In this document: positions 36,825 through 45,482 of the stretch, in pieces
How positions within the stretch are numbered: the first letter of the stretch is position 1
Layout: every line of letters begins with the position of its first letter
Origin: DASWHK01 sp036398215
GTDB lineage: Bacteria > Acidobacteriota > UBA890
Direction: 5' to 3'
Assembly: GCA_036398215.1 (NCBI GenBank)
Contig: DASWHK010000258.1
Span: 1 to 64,000 of the forward strand
DNA length: 64,000 bases
The notes under the pieces: generated by a model
The model's input: the letters and a program-made list of their open reading frames with translations, nothing else
Told to the model about the DNA's origin: nothing
Database searches by the model: none
Position numbers and translations under genes: made by a program

Positions 36825-36947
36825 CCGCCGGTGGGTGACGCCTGCGAGCCGCAGGGTGGCCTAGCAGGCCGTGGTGAAGCCGCCGGGCGGTGACGCGTGC
36901 GAACCGCGGTGGCCTGCGGGCGAAACCGCCGGGCTGCGAGGGGTGGC
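36825..36947 (+). repeat. Decayed tandem repeat, about 2.5 units of 46-55 bp
   Basis: Unit 1 begins CCGCCGGTGGGTGACGCCTG at 36825, unit 2 CCGCCGGGCGGTGACGCGTG at 36880, and a partial third CCGCCGGGCTGCGAGGGGTG at 36926. Units share GGTGACGC-TGCGA-CCGC and GGTGGCCT. Unit 1 contains a partial copy of the dispersed intergenic repeat at 36861-36880. Confidence 0.6.
36861..36880 (+). repeat. Dispersed intergenic repeat, partial copy F
   Basis: CTAGCAGGCCGTGGTGAAGC matches the head of the dispersed repeat (TAGCAGGCCGTGGTGAAAC). The second half of the element is missing. It lies between htpX and mraZ. Confidence 0.5.
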
Positions 36948-36948
36948 G

Positions 36949-37788
36949 CTACCGGCCCAACAGCCGGCGGACGCGCTCTTCGATCGGCGGGTGGGTGGAG
37001 AACAGCTTGCCGAGGCCGCCGGCGAAGGGCTTGACGATGTACATGTGGGCGGTGGCCGGCGAGGCCGGTGAAGCCTCGGGCGGGACGCGGCGGTTGGTCT
37101 GCTCCAGGCGCTGGAGAGCGTTCGCCAGGCCTTGCGGGTGTCCGACCATATCGGCGCCGGTGGCGTCGGCCTTGAACTCGCGGGTGCGCGAGATCGCCAT
37201 CTGCACCATCATCGCCGCCAGCGGCGCCAGGATCGACATCGCCAGCAGGGCGAAGATGTTGCCGCCGTCGCGGCCGCCGCGGCCGCCGCCGAAGAAAGCG
37301 CCCCAGCGAGCTATGGTGGCCAGGAACATGATGGCGCCGGCGATCGTCGCGGCGATCGAGGAGAGCAGGATGTCGCGGTTCTTGACGTGGGCGAGCTCGT
37401 GGGCGATGACCCCCGCGAGCTCCTCCTCGCTCAACAGTTGCAGCAGCCCTTCGGTCACCGCCACCGCCGCGTGCGACGGGTTGCGGCCGGTGGCGAAGGC
37501 GTTGGGGGCCGGCGACGGAATCACGTAGAGCGCCGGCTTCGGCAGGCCGGAGCGCGCCACCAGGCCATCGGTGATCCGGTGCAGGCTCGGATACTCGGCC
37601 TCGCCGGCGGGGCGGGCCCCGGAAGTGCGCAGCACGATGCTGGCCGAGAACCAGTAGCTGCCGATGTTCAGGAGAGTGGCGAAGACCAGCGCCACGACCA
37701 TGCCTTGCTGCCCACCGAAGTAGCCGCCGAAGGCCAGCAGCAGGCCGGTCAGCAGCCCCAACAGAAGAGTCGTCTTGATCGTGCTCAT
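36949..37788 (-). CDS. htpX: Protease HtpX
   Basis: A 279-residue membrane M48 metalloprotease involved in quality control of membrane proteins. Two N-terminal helices (about 7-22 and 28-45) precede the zinc motif HELAH (130-134) in GVIAHELAHVKNRDILLSS. Two more helices follow, and the third ligand lies in SRTREFKADATGAD. The C-terminal FSTHPPIEERVRRL is a typical family end. A TACAAT -10 (37796-37801, minus) formed at the edge of a repeat copy lies so close to the ATG that transcripts would be almost leaderless; no matching -35 is evident. Confidence 0.93.
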   Translation of the reverse strand: MSTIKTTLLLGLLTGLLLAFGGYFGGQQGMVVALVFATLLNIGSYWFSASIVLRTSGARPAGEAEYPSLHRITDGLVARSGLPKPALYVIPSPAPNAFATGRNPSHAAVAVTEGLLQLLSEEELAGVIAHELAHVKNRDILLSSIAATIAGAIMFLATIARWGAFFGGGRGGRDGGNIFALLAMSILAPLAAMMVQMAISRTREFKADATGADMVGHPQGLANALQRLEQTNRRVPPEASPASPATAHMYIVKPFAGGLGKLFSTHPPIEERVRRLLGR

Positions 37789-37799
37789 GGAATCGATTG

Positions 37800-37848
37800 T
37801 AGCAGGCCGAGGTGGAAGTGTGATGGGTCTGGTTACGGCGGGAAAAGA
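37800..37848 (+). repeat. Dispersed intergenic repeat, copy A
   Basis: The copy begins TAGCAGGCCGAGGTGGAAG and continues TGATGGGTCTGGTTACGGCG then GGAAAAG. It matches the copies at 39526, 50451 and 58939. It starts 12 bp upstream of the htpX ATG, in opposite orientation to htpX. Confidence 0.75.
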
Positions 37849-37895
37849 CCAGATGCGAGGCGCCGCGACGACGGCGACGTTGAATACATCGTCTG

Positions 37896-38516
37896 CTACG
37901 GAAGTAGCACGACGAGGGCGGCGGCAAGGCCGGCGCCGATCGCGGCCGGCGTGAAGATCGCCAGCCAGCGGCCGGCGACCCCGGGCCCGAGGGCACCGCA
38001 CAGCCAGCGCTCGAGCAGCCGCGACGCCAGCGCCGCCAGCAGGATCAGACCGGCGTCGCCCGGTCCGATCAGGGCCATGCCGTGGGCCAGCGCGGCCAGC
38101 AGCGTTGCCGCGCCGGCCGCCGCCAGCATGCCCTCGGCCGAGACCGACCCCGGGGCACCGGCCTCGACCCGGCGGATCGAGGGCAAGGCGTAGCCGACCC
38201 CGGCGAAGGCGGCGCCGACCTCGGCGCCCACCGAGATGGCGGCCAGCGAGCAGATGCCGGCGACCGCCGCGGCCGCCCAGTAGGCGGGTGCCGCCGTCAT
38301 CTCACCGAACAGCGCCAGGCCGACCGCGACGGCGGCGGCGGCGGCGACCTGGAGGAGCGTCGGGAGCGCCGGGACGGGCAGGCCGCGGCGCGACGGGCTC
38401 GGCCCGGCGCCGCCGCCTAGCCACCTCGCCAGCGCCCGCAAGGCGAGCAGCCCCGCCACCAGGATCGCCAGCTCCACGACCTGGGATGGCGGCGCGGAAA
38501 CGAGCTCCTGACCCAT
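37896..38516 (-). CDS. Hypothetical polytopic membrane protein
   Basis: A 206-residue Ala/Leu/Gly-rich protein with about six predicted helices: near 12-32, 50-70, 77-100, 127-150, 153-172 and 183-205. A conserved-looking polar stretch, ISVGAEVGAAFAGVGYALPS, lies mid-protein. I do not recognise the family. It lies downstream of the GDP-sugar genes (33 bp after rmd) and upstream of htpX on the same strand, so an envelope role is possible but not shown. Coding potential is supported by length, hydrophobic periodicity and tight spacing. Confidence 0.6.
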   Translation of the reverse strand: MGQELVSAPPSQVVELAILVAGLLALRALARWLGGGAGPSPSRRGLPVPALPTLLQVAAAAAVAVGLALFGEMTAAPAYWAAAAVAGICSLAAISVGAEVGAAFAGVGYALPSIRRVEAGAPGSVSAEGMLAAAGAATLLAALAHGMALIGPGDAGLILLAALASRLLERWLCGALGPGVAGRWLAIFTPAAIGAGLAAALVVLLP

Positions 38517-38549
38517 CTCAAGTGTTCCGTACAGTAAACATCGTCGTAT

Positions 38550-39512
38550 TTACTCTAGGTCTTCCCGGGAGGTGCGTTGGCGCCAGAAGTCGAGCACCGC
38601 GTCGAGCGTCTCGGCGAGGCGGAAGCGCGGCTCCCAGCCGAGCTCCCGGCGCGCCCGGGAGGCGTCGCCGCGGAGCACGCGAAGGTCGGCCCGCCGCAAC
38701 CGCTCCGGGTCCTCGACGACGCGGATGTCGACCCGCGACGCCGCCCGCAGGTGATCGAGGATCGTGGCGATCGGCACCGCCTCGCCGCTACACAGGTTGT
38801 AGACGCGCCCCGGCTCGCCGTCGGTCGCCGCCAGCAGGTAGCCGCGGACGATGTCGCGGACGTCGCTGAAGTCGCGGGCGGCATCGAGGTTGCCGACGGT
38901 GATCACCGGCTCCTGGAGCCCGGCCTCGGCGCGGGCGATCTGGCGGGCGAAGTCGCTGCACACGAAGCTCGGCGATTGCCAGGGTCCGGTGTAGTTGAAG
39001 GTCCGCAGGATCACCGTCGGGACGCCGTCGCCGAGCCGGACCTGCTCCGCCAGCAGCTCGGCGCAGCGCTTGCTGACCGCGTAGGGGCTCTGCGGCGTGG
39101 TCGGGTCCTCCTCGGTCAGCGGCCGGGAGTCCGCCGGACGGGCGCCGTAGACCTGGCCCGAAGAGGCCAGCACCACGCGCGGCTTGGGGTCGAGCCCGGC
39201 GGCCACCTCGAGGACCGTGGCGGTCCCCAAAACGTTGATCTCCAGCGTCGCGCGCCGTTGCTCCCAGGCCTGGGCAACGTGGGTGAGGGCGGCGAGGTGA
39301 AAGATCGTCTCCGGGCGAAAGGCTTCGGCGAGCCCGCGCAGCCGCTCGCCGTCGCGAATGTCGGCCTCGCAGAACTCGATGCGGTCGAGTAGCGGGGCGA
39401 GCTGGTCGCTGGTGCCGCGGTCGAGTCCGGCGACGCAGGCGTCGCGGGCCAGCAACTCGGTCGCCAGGTGCCCGCCGGCGAAGCCGCTGATGCCGGTGAT
39501 CAGGCTGCGCAT
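38550..39512 (-). CDS. rmd: NAD(P)-dependent sugar epimerase/reductase, GDP-4-keto-6-deoxymannose reductase-like
   Basis: A 320-residue extended short-chain dehydrogenase. The N-terminal MRSLITGISGFAGGHLA is the NAD(P) Gly motif; LASSGQVYGA and SPYAVSKRCAELLA give the catalytic Ser and YxxxK. Together with the GDP-mannose 4,6-dehydratase-like gene just upstream it could make GDP-D-rhamnose (Rmd) or another GDP-6-deoxyhexose for LPS or capsule. The exact reaction is inferred from family and pairing. ATG 39512 is chosen at the nucleotide-binding motif; a 13-residue upstream extension would read into a repeat copy. Confidence 0.75.
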   Translation of the reverse strand: MRSLITGISGFAGGHLATELLARDACVAGLDRGTSDQLAPLLDRIEFCEADIRDGERLRGLAEAFRPETIFHLAALTHVAQAWEQRRATLEINVLGTATVLEVAAGLDPKPRVVLASSGQVYGARPADSRPLTEEDPTTPQSPYAVSKRCAELLAEQVRLGDGVPTVILRTFNYTGPWQSPSFVCSDFARQIARAEAGLQEPVITVGNLDAARDFSDVRDIVRGYLLAATDGEPGRVYNLCSGEAVPIATILDHLRAASRVDIRVVEDPERLRRADLRVLRGDASRARRELGWEPRFRLAETLDAVLDFWRQRTSREDLE

Positions 39513-39525
39513 CTGGCCCGGCCGG

Positions 39526-39567
39526 CTAGCAGCCCGTGGTGAAACTCCCATGGGTCTGGTTGCGGGC
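39526..39567 (+). repeat. Dispersed intergenic repeat, copy B
   Basis: CTAGCAGCCCGTGGTGAAAC is followed by TCCCATGGGTCTGGTTGCGG. The similarity continues more loosely to about 39590 (AGAAGGGCGATGAGAAATG), which resembles the tail of the copy at 58939. It lies between gmd and rmd, antisense to both. Confidence 0.78.
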
Positions 39568-39615
39568 TCGCGCAGAAGGGCGATGAGAAATGCAGCTTCA
39601 GCATGGCACGGATGC

Positions 39616-40575
39616 TCAGTCTCGGACCCGCTCTCTCCAGTAGTCGAGGAGATCGGCCGTCGTCTTTTCGAAGGGGATCTCCGGCTTCCAGCCGCTCGCC
39701 TCCCGGAACTTGGTCGGGTCGCCGAGCAGCAGCGGCACGTCGGAGGGACGCAGGCGCGCCGGGTCCTCGCGCACCTCGATGTCGCGGCCGCCGTGGGCGA
39801 GCAAGAGGTCGAGGACCTCGCGAATCCGGTAGGCCCTGCCGCTGGCGACGTTGTAGACCTCGCCCGGCGTGCAACGCTCGAGGCTCAACCAGTAGGCGCG
39901 AACGACGTCGCGGACGTCGGTGAAATCGCGTTCCGGCGTCAGGTCGCCGACGTGGATCACCGGCTCGCGGATGCCGGCCTCGATCTCGGCGATCTGCTTG
40001 GCGAAGTTGCTGGTGACGAAAACGTCGCCGCGCCGCGGCCCGGTGTGGTTGAAGGCGCGGGTGCGGACCACCTGCAGGCCCCAGGAGCGGAAGTACTGGT
40101 AGCCGAGGGTGTCCTGGGCGACCTTCGAGACCGCGTAGGGGGACAGCGGCCGCAGGGGGTTGTCCTCGGTGATCGGCACCTCGTCGGGGTGCACGAGACC
40201 GTACTCCTCGGAGGAGCCGGCGATCTGGATCGGGGCTTCGCTGCCGATCTCGCGCATCGCCTCGAAGATGTTGAGCTGGCCGATCACGTTGGTGGTCAGC
40301 GTCTCCGCCGGCGCGTTCCACGAGGTCGGCACGTACGACTGCGCCGCCAGGTGGAAGATCCGCTCGGGGCGGACCTCGGTGATCAGCCGCTTCACCGAAT
40401 GAGCATCGCGCAGGTCGCACTCGTGCATCTCGACGTCGCCCTCGAGGTGCTCGATGTTGTCGCGACGCGAGCGCCAACGGCAGATCCCGACGACCTCGAC
40501 GTCGCCGAGCGTCAGGCAGTAGTCGGCCAGATGGCTGCCCACGAATCCGGTGATACCGGTGATCAAGACCTTCAC
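39616..40575 (-). CDS. gmd: GDP-mannose 4,6-dehydratase-like enzyme
   Basis: A 319-residue extended SDR enzyme with a GTG start and GGGGG upstream. Motifs are MKVLITGITGFVGSHLADYC, IFHLAAQSYVPTSWNAPAET, GSSEEYGLVHPDEVPITE and PLSPYAVSKVAQDTLGYQY (Tyr/Lys catalytic pair), and the GDP-mannose-dehydratase-like RDFTDVRDVVRAYWLSLE. It converts GDP-mannose to GDP-4-keto-6-deoxymannose in the characterised family. The following gene is a likely reductase of that product. Confidence 0.8.
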   Translation of the reverse strand: MKVLITGITGFVGSHLADYCLTLGDVEVVGICRWRSRRDNIEHLEGDVEMHECDLRDAHSVKRLITEVRPERIFHLAAQSYVPTSWNAPAETLTTNVIGQLNIFEAMREIGSEAPIQIAGSSEEYGLVHPDEVPITEDNPLRPLSPYAVSKVAQDTLGYQYFRSWGLQVVRTRAFNHTGPRRGDVFVTSNFAKQIAEIEAGIREPVIHVGDLTPERDFTDVRDVVRAYWLSLERCTPGEVYNVASGRAYRIREVLDLLLAHGGRDIEVREDPARLRPSDVPLLLGDPTKFREASGWKPEIPFEKTTADLLDYWRERVRD

Positions 40576-40648
40576 GAAACCCCCTGAAAGAAAGGCGGCG
40601 CTGACGATACCATGGGTCGCCGGCGCGCAGTTGCCGCCCGACGAACGG

Positions 40649-41716
40649 CTACTCGCCGATGCCGACGCTCGAGCGATCGCCGATCATCAGGTGGTGGGCG
40701 CGCGGCTCGGCGGCGACGCCGTAGACGCGCGCCTGGCGGCCGACGAGGCTGGCCTCGAGGCGGCCCGTGAGGTGCTCGATGCGGGCCCCCTGGAGCACAA
40801 TACAGTGCTCGACGGTGGCGTCCTCGATCACCACGCCGTCGGCCAGCGAGGTGAACGGGCCGACGTCGGCGTGATCCAGCCGGCAGCCGTCGCCGATGAT
40901 CGCCGGGCCACGCACGACGCTGTGGGCGATCGTGGTCCCCCGGCCGACGACGACGTTGCCCTCGATCCGCGAGTCGGCGTCCGGCTCGCTCTCCCGGCGC
41001 GGCTCGAGCGTGCCGAGCACGACGCGGTTGGCCTCCAGCAGGTCGTCGAGGTGGCCGGTGTCTTTCCACCAGCCGCTCACCTGCTGCCAGCGTACCGCCA
41101 GGCCGCGGTCGATCAAGACCTGGATGGCTTCGGTGATCTCCAGCTCGCCACGCGCCGACAGCGACAGCGTCTCGATGGCGGCGAAGACGTTGTGGTCGAA
41201 CAGATAGACGCCGACCAACGCCAGGTCGGAGGGCGGCACGGCGGGCTTCTCGACGACGCGGACGACGCGGTCGCCGTCCAGCGCGATGACGCCGAAGCGC
41301 TGCGGCTCGGGCACCCTGGCGGCGAGGATCTGGGCGTTGGCGCCGCCGGCCGCGAAGGCGTCGACGAACGCCTGGACCCCGTCGCGCAGGATGTTGTCGC
41401 CCAGGTACATGATGAACGGCTCGTCGCCCAGGTAGTCGCGCGAGATCTTGACGGCGTGGGCCAGGCCGCGCGGCGCGTCCTGGGGGATGTAGGTGACGCT
41501 CGCCCCCCAGCGGCCGCCGTCGCCGACGGCGGCCTCGATCTCGGCGGCGGTATCGCCGACGACGATTCCGATGTCGGAGACGCCGGCGGCGACCAGGTGC
41601 TCGATGCCGTAGAACAGCACCGGCTTGTTAGCCACCGGGATGAGCTGCTTGGCGGACGTGTAGGTGAGCGGCCGCAGGCGGGTGCCGGAGCCCCCGGACA
41701 GGATCAGCCCCTTCAT
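40649..41716 (-). CDS. Glucose-1-phosphate thymidylyltransferase-like nucleotidyltransferase with left-handed helix tail
   Basis: A 355-residue sugar-1-phosphate nucleotidyltransferase. The signature MKGLILSGGSGTRLRPLTYT and LIPVANKPVLFYGIEHLVAA are followed by the metal-binding YLGDNIL and FVEK-type motif VVRVVEKPAVPP. The C-terminal 120 residues contain hexapeptide-like repeats (RIEGNVVVGRGTTIAHSVV). This is the long type of RmlA homologue found in antibiotic and surface-sugar clusters, usually predicted to make dTDP-glucose. Specificity is not proven. It lies 34 bp after lptD and 73 bp before gmd. Confidence 0.82.
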   Translation of the reverse strand: MKGLILSGGSGTRLRPLTYTSAKQLIPVANKPVLFYGIEHLVAAGVSDIGIVVGDTAAEIEAAVGDGGRWGASVTYIPQDAPRGLAHAVKISRDYLGDEPFIMYLGDNILRDGVQAFVDAFAAGGANAQILAARVPEPQRFGVIALDGDRVVRVVEKPAVPPSDLALVGVYLFDHNVFAAIETLSLSARGELEITEAIQVLIDRGLAVRWQQVSGWWKDTGHLDDLLEANRVVLGTLEPRRESEPDADSRIEGNVVVGRGTTIAHSVVRGPAIIGDGCRLDHADVGPFTSLADGVVIEDATVEHCIVLQGARIEHLTGRLEASLVGRQARVYGVAAEPRAHHLMIGDRSSVGIGE

Positions 41717-41750
41717 CGCCCCAAGCCGCTGCCGCCGATCATCGTCGTCC

Positions 41751-44063
41751 TCAGCGATCGCTCCCGAAGCCCAGCTGGCCGACGTTGAGGAGCTCGAGCA
41801 GCACCGAGAACTGGAACTCCTCGCGGTAGGAGAAGTTCACCCGCCGCAGCTGGCCGCCGATCGAGCAGCACTGGGTGTTCCAGGTGCCGCCGATCGCGTA
41901 GGCCTGCAGCAGCCGCTCGCTGACGTCCCAGGTCAGGTTGCCACTCACGGTCACCAATCGGTCGAGCAGGTTCACCCGCCCGCTGCCGGTCAGCCGGTCG
42001 GTGGAGGTGACGTCGACCTTGGCGGGGTCTTCCTCGTTCGGGGTCGTCCGGGCGCTGCGGAACCAGGTCACGTAGGCGCCGCCGTCGGGCGAGGTCATGC
42101 TGCCGGTCAGGGTGAAGCCGCCGGGCCGGAAGTCGGGGGTGAACCGGATGCTGCCGCTGAAGTTGATGACCGGCGTCGGGGTGACCCTGGCGCCGAGCGA
42201 CCACGGCAGCGGGATGGTGGGAAACAGCACGTCTTCCTCGCGCTCGCGGAGATCGAAATCGTGGGCGAGCTCGACGCTGAAGACCTCCCAGACGCTGCGT
42301 TGATCGTCGTTCGGGGTGTTGAAGCGCTTGGCCAGGAAGCGGTTGGTCAGCGAGGCGCGGGCGAAGTGCCGATCGCCGCCGAAGCGGTCGATCTCGTCGA
42401 ACTGGATGATCTCGCTGTTGCTGAAGCCGAGGTGCTCGAGCTCCGCCAGCCGCCCCCAGGTGAAGCGCGGCTCCAGGACGTGCTTGTAGCGCGGCGAGTA
42501 GTTGCTGGCGGGAGTATCGAAGATCCGGAACAGGCTCGGTCCGACCACCTGCACGCCGGTCTGATAGACGTTGCGGAAGATCGGCTCGTCTTCGAACTCG
42601 CCGCCCACGGTCCGCTCGTTGTAGTGGGTCGAGCGCCAGGCGAGAAACGGGCTGAAGGTCAGCCAGGGGATCTGGGTGAACTGCAGCGAGACCTCCGGGA
42701 AGGCATCGAGGCGCTGGTAGCGGCCGCCGCGCGGCTCGACCTCGGCCGCCCGTTCCTCGCGCAACAAGCCCGCGTAGGATCCTTCGAGCTGGAAGTACAG
42801 AGACTCGAAGATCGGCTTTCGGCGGACCCGGAACTCGACCTCGGGCAGCCGGCGGCGGACGACCGAGTCGGTGTTGCCGAAGAACGTCTGGTTGTGGTCG
42901 CCGACGATGTTGAGCGAGTAGCTGCTCCACGAGCGGGTCAGGAAGAGGCCGGCCGAGGAGTTGCGGCGCAGGAACCGGTCGAAGTCGTCCTCGAACCCCT
43001 GCACGAATTCCTTGCTCGAGAAGAACGCGGCGTCGGCGTTGAGCCGCCAGCGGCGCGGCAGATTGTGCATGTGGTCGCCGTCGATCGACCAGCCGCCGGC
43101 GACCGGCCCGAACTCGGCCGTGGGATCGACGGCGTCGGGGTCCGAGCCCTGAAGCCAGAGGAACTGCGCCGTCCCCGCCGACTGCGCGGTGAGCCGGTGG
43201 CGGAACTCCGTGCTGACCGCCGAGCGCGCCTTCGAGTAGTAGTCGTAGGTCAGCGTCGCGTCGGTGCTGCGGCTGATCGCCCAGAAGAACGGCTGCCGGT
43301 ACATGAAGCCCTTGCGGGTGGAGGAGCCGACGGCGGGCAGCAGCAGCCCGGTGGAGCGGCGGTCCTCGTCGATCGGCCAGTAGAGCGCCGGCAGCACCAC
43401 CAGCGGCACGCCCTTGACCTTGAAGACCGGCACCTTCATGGTCACGTGGTCGTCGGCGTACAGATCGAAACTGCGGGCGGTGAACTCCCAGATCGGCAGC
43501 GCCTGGGTGCAGGGCGTCACGACGCCGTTCTCGATCCGGTAGGAGCCCGGCTCCCTCTGCTCGATCGTCGCGCCGCGGAAGTAGACACCCCCCGGCCCGG
43601 TGCCGACGGCGTTCTCGATGACGCCGGTCCCCGTCTTCAACAGGCCGGTCATCCGCGTGCCGTTGAGCACCACTTCGCCGGCCTCCAGGGTCACGTTGCC
43701 GGTCGCCTCGAAGCGGTGATCGGCCTGTGGATCGGAGGGGTCCGCGGGCGCCGTCAGCACGACGCGGTCGGCCTGCAGCCGCCAATCGGGGCGGCCGTCG
43801 ATGTCGACGTATCCCGAGAGGACGATCGTGCCGCCGGCGAACTCGAAGCTGTCGTAGTGGATCCGGGCGTCCAGCCCGGGGATGCTGAAGGGGGCCGACT
43901 GCTGGGGGTCTTGCGGTCGAGCGGCCGGCTGCTGGCCCTGCGGTGGTCGTGGTGCGGCAGACGCCGGGCCCGGCGCCGACAACCCCGCGGCGATCGCCAG
44001 GGCCCCGGCGGCGGCCGCCAAGCGTCGCGTCGGGCTCGAGATGGGCGGCGCAGAGAGTCGCAT
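41751..44063 (-). CDS. lptD: LPS assembly outer-membrane protein LptD
   Basis: A 770-residue outer-membrane barrel that inserts LPS into the outer leaflet. A signal peptide (about 1-37) and Pro/Gln-rich linker precede the periplasmic OstA-like jellyroll (about 60-160). The barrel begins near SFDLYADDHVTMKVP and carries LPTD-typical YWPIDEDRRSTGLLLPAVGSS. Cys185 (TPCTQ) and the adjacent pair Cys732-Cys733 (NTQCCSIGG) correspond in position to the E. coli inter-domain disulfide cysteines; no equivalent of the extra N-terminal Cys is seen. The protein shows that the organism is a diderm with LPS. Confidence 0.92.
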   Translation of the reverse strand: MRLSAPPISSPTRRLAAAAGALAIAAGLSAPGPASAAPRPPQGQQPAARPQDPQQSAPFSIPGLDARIHYDSFEFAGGTIVLSGYVDIDGRPDWRLQADRVVLTAPADPSDPQADHRFEATGNVTLEAGEVVLNGTRMTGLLKTGTGVIENAVGTGPGGVYFRGATIEQREPGSYRIENGVVTPCTQALPIWEFTARSFDLYADDHVTMKVPVFKVKGVPLVVLPALYWPIDEDRRSTGLLLPAVGSSTRKGFMYRQPFFWAISRSTDATLTYDYYSKARSAVSTEFRHRLTAQSAGTAQFLWLQGSDPDAVDPTAEFGPVAGGWSIDGDHMHNLPRRWRLNADAAFFSSKEFVQGFEDDFDRFLRRNSSAGLFLTRSWSSYSLNIVGDHNQTFFGNTDSVVRRRLPEVEFRVRRKPIFESLYFQLEGSYAGLLREERAAEVEPRGGRYQRLDAFPEVSLQFTQIPWLTFSPFLAWRSTHYNERTVGGEFEDEPIFRNVYQTGVQVVGPSLFRIFDTPASNYSPRYKHVLEPRFTWGRLAELEHLGFSNSEIIQFDEIDRFGGDRHFARASLTNRFLAKRFNTPNDDQRSVWEVFSVELAHDFDLREREEDVLFPTIPLPWSLGARVTPTPVINFSGSIRFTPDFRPGGFTLTGSMTSPDGGAYVTWFRSARTTPNEEDPAKVDVTSTDRLTGSGRVNLLDRLVTVSGNLTWDVSERLLQAYAIGGTWNTQCCSIGGQLRRVNFSYREEFQFSVLLELLNVGQLGFGSDR

Positions 44064-44091
44064 GGCTCCGGAGGTGAGGGTCGTTGCTACT

Positions 44092-44105
44092 CTAGCAGGC
44101 CGTGG
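44092..44105 (+). repeat. Dispersed intergenic repeat, partial copy G
   Basis: CTAGCAGGCCGTGG in the folC-lptD gap matches the first 14 bases of the repeat head and then diverges. On the minus strand its edge gives TAGAGT, a possible lptD -10 about 30 bp before the ATG. It may be a decayed copy. Confidence 0.4.
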
Positions 44106-44171
44106 GCGCGCGCAGAGCGTGGGCGCGGCCGTTCACCAGCAGGCTGTCTGCCCCGGGGTGAGCGGCGCACG

Positions 44172-45479
44172 TCAACCCTCGACCAGAAGGGGGCGCAACG
44201 CCCCGACCAGGAAGATGGACCCGCAGATACAGATCAGGTCCTCGGGCGCCGCGGCCTGGCGGGCCCGCGCCAGGGCCTCGGCGGGGTCGGGGATCGCCTG
44301 GCGCTGGCTGGGCGCCGAGGCCAGCTCCAGCAGCTCGGCGGCGGGCTTCGCCCGCGACGACGGCGCCTGGGTGGCGATCAGCTCGTCGGCCAGCGGATAG
44401 AGGGCGGCGGCCATCCCGGCGCTGTCCTTGTCGGCGAGCGTGGCGAACACCAGATGGAGCCGGTCGTACGCCTTGCGGCGGCGAAGCTCCCAGAGGTACT
44501 CGGCCAGCGCCTTGGCGCCCGACGGGTTGTGGGCGGCGTCGAGCAGGACCGACGGGCCCTCTTCGAGCCATTCGCAGCGCCCCGGCCAACGGGCGCTCCG
44601 CAGCCCCGCCCAGATGGCGTCCGAGCCGATCCGCAGCCGCCGCCGGTCGAGGGCCTCGGCGGCGAGGATGGCGCACTGGGCGTTCTCGACTTGATGCCGC
44701 CCGGGGAGGGCGACCTCGAGGCCGACGTAGTCGCGCAGCCGCCCGAGGCAGTCGATCGTGTGGCGCAACCGGGAGTCGGTGCGGCGCACCACGGCCGGGT
44801 AGGCGTCGATCTCCCAGAGCGTCGCACCGACCGACTCGGCGTAGCGGCGGATCACTCCGAGGGCCGCCGGCGCCTGCGACGCGGTGACCGCCATGCCACC
44901 CGGCGCGATCACCGCGGCCTTCTCGGCGGCGATGGCGCCCAGGTCGTCGCCCAGGTACTCCTGATGGTCGAGAGCCACGGAGGAGATCACCGCGACCCGC
45001 GGCCGGGTGACGTTGGTGGCGTCCCAGCGGCCGCCGAGCCCGACCTCGAGGACCGCCAGCTCGACCCGGGCCTCGGCGAAGTAGCGAAACGCCACCGCGG
45101 TGAGGATCTCGAAGTACGAGGGCGGCTGCGCCATGCGGCCGTCCTCCACCAGCTTGTCGGCAGCTGCCAGCACGACGCCGAGCTGGGCGTCGAAGCCGGC
45201 GGCGCTGATACGGGCGCCGTCCACCTGGAAGCGCTCCTCGACGGCCGAAAGGTGAGGCGAGGTGTAGAGGCCGACGCGGTGGCCAGCGGCGCGACCGATG
45301 GCAGTCAGCATGGCGGCGATCGAGCCCTTGCCGTTGGTGCCGCCGATGATCGCCGTCGGATAGGCCAGCTGCGGCGCGCCGAGCGCCTCCAGCAGCAGGC
45401 GGATGCGCTCGAGCCCAGGCGTGATCTCGTGCGGATCGATGGACTCGAGGCGCCGCCGGATGCTACTTCCGTCGGCCAT
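44172..45479 (-). CDS. folC: Folylpolyglutamate synthase / dihydrofolate synthase
   Basis: A 435-residue Mur-ligase-family enzyme that adds glutamate to dihydropteroate or folates. Motifs are AIIGGTNGKGSIAAMLTAIG (ATP loop), GLYTSPHLSAVEERF, VLEVGLGGRWDATNV, SSVALDHQEYLGD and LDAAHNPSGAKALAEYL. It starts 3 bp after accD, a common gene pair in several phyla, and precedes lptD by 108 bp. Confidence 0.94.
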   Translation of the reverse strand: MADGSSIRRRLESIDPHEITPGLERIRLLLEALGAPQLAYPTAIIGGTNGKGSIAAMLTAIGRAAGHRVGLYTSPHLSAVEERFQVDGARISAAGFDAQLGVVLAAADKLVEDGRMAQPPSYFEILTAVAFRYFAEARVELAVLEVGLGGRWDATNVTRPRVAVISSVALDHQEYLGDDLGAIAAEKAAVIAPGGMAVTASQAPAALGVIRRYAESVGATLWEIDAYPAVVRRTDSRLRHTIDCLGRLRDYVGLEVALPGRHQVENAQCAILAAEALDRRRLRIGSDAIWAGLRSARWPGRCEWLEEGPSVLLDAAHNPSGAKALAEYLWELRRRKAYDRLHLVFATLADKDSAGMAAALYPLADELIATQAPSSRAKPAAELLELASAPSQRQAIPDPAEALARARQAAAPEDLICICGSIFLVGALRPLLVEG

Positions 45480-45482
45480 CCG

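Larger units (their letters stand above)
36742..36948. other. htpX-mraZ spacer: T-tract, GC palindrome and repeats
   Basis: No gene is seen. On the minus strand, after htpX, come the tandem repeat (listed separately), a GCGGCC-CC-GGCCGC palindrome at 36815-36828, and a T8 tract at 36772-36779. The T8 tract lacks an adjacent strong stem, so it is only a weak terminator candidate for htpX. Confidence 0.4.

Noticed and set aside
36815..36828. GC palindrome plus T8 tract as the htpX terminator
   Set aside because: The T8 tract lies about 35 bp from the palindrome and no stem abuts it, so it does not fit an intrinsic terminator.
36825..36947. Possible CRISPR array
   Set aside because: Only about 2.5 degenerate units with no unique spacers of even length and no cas genes nearby.
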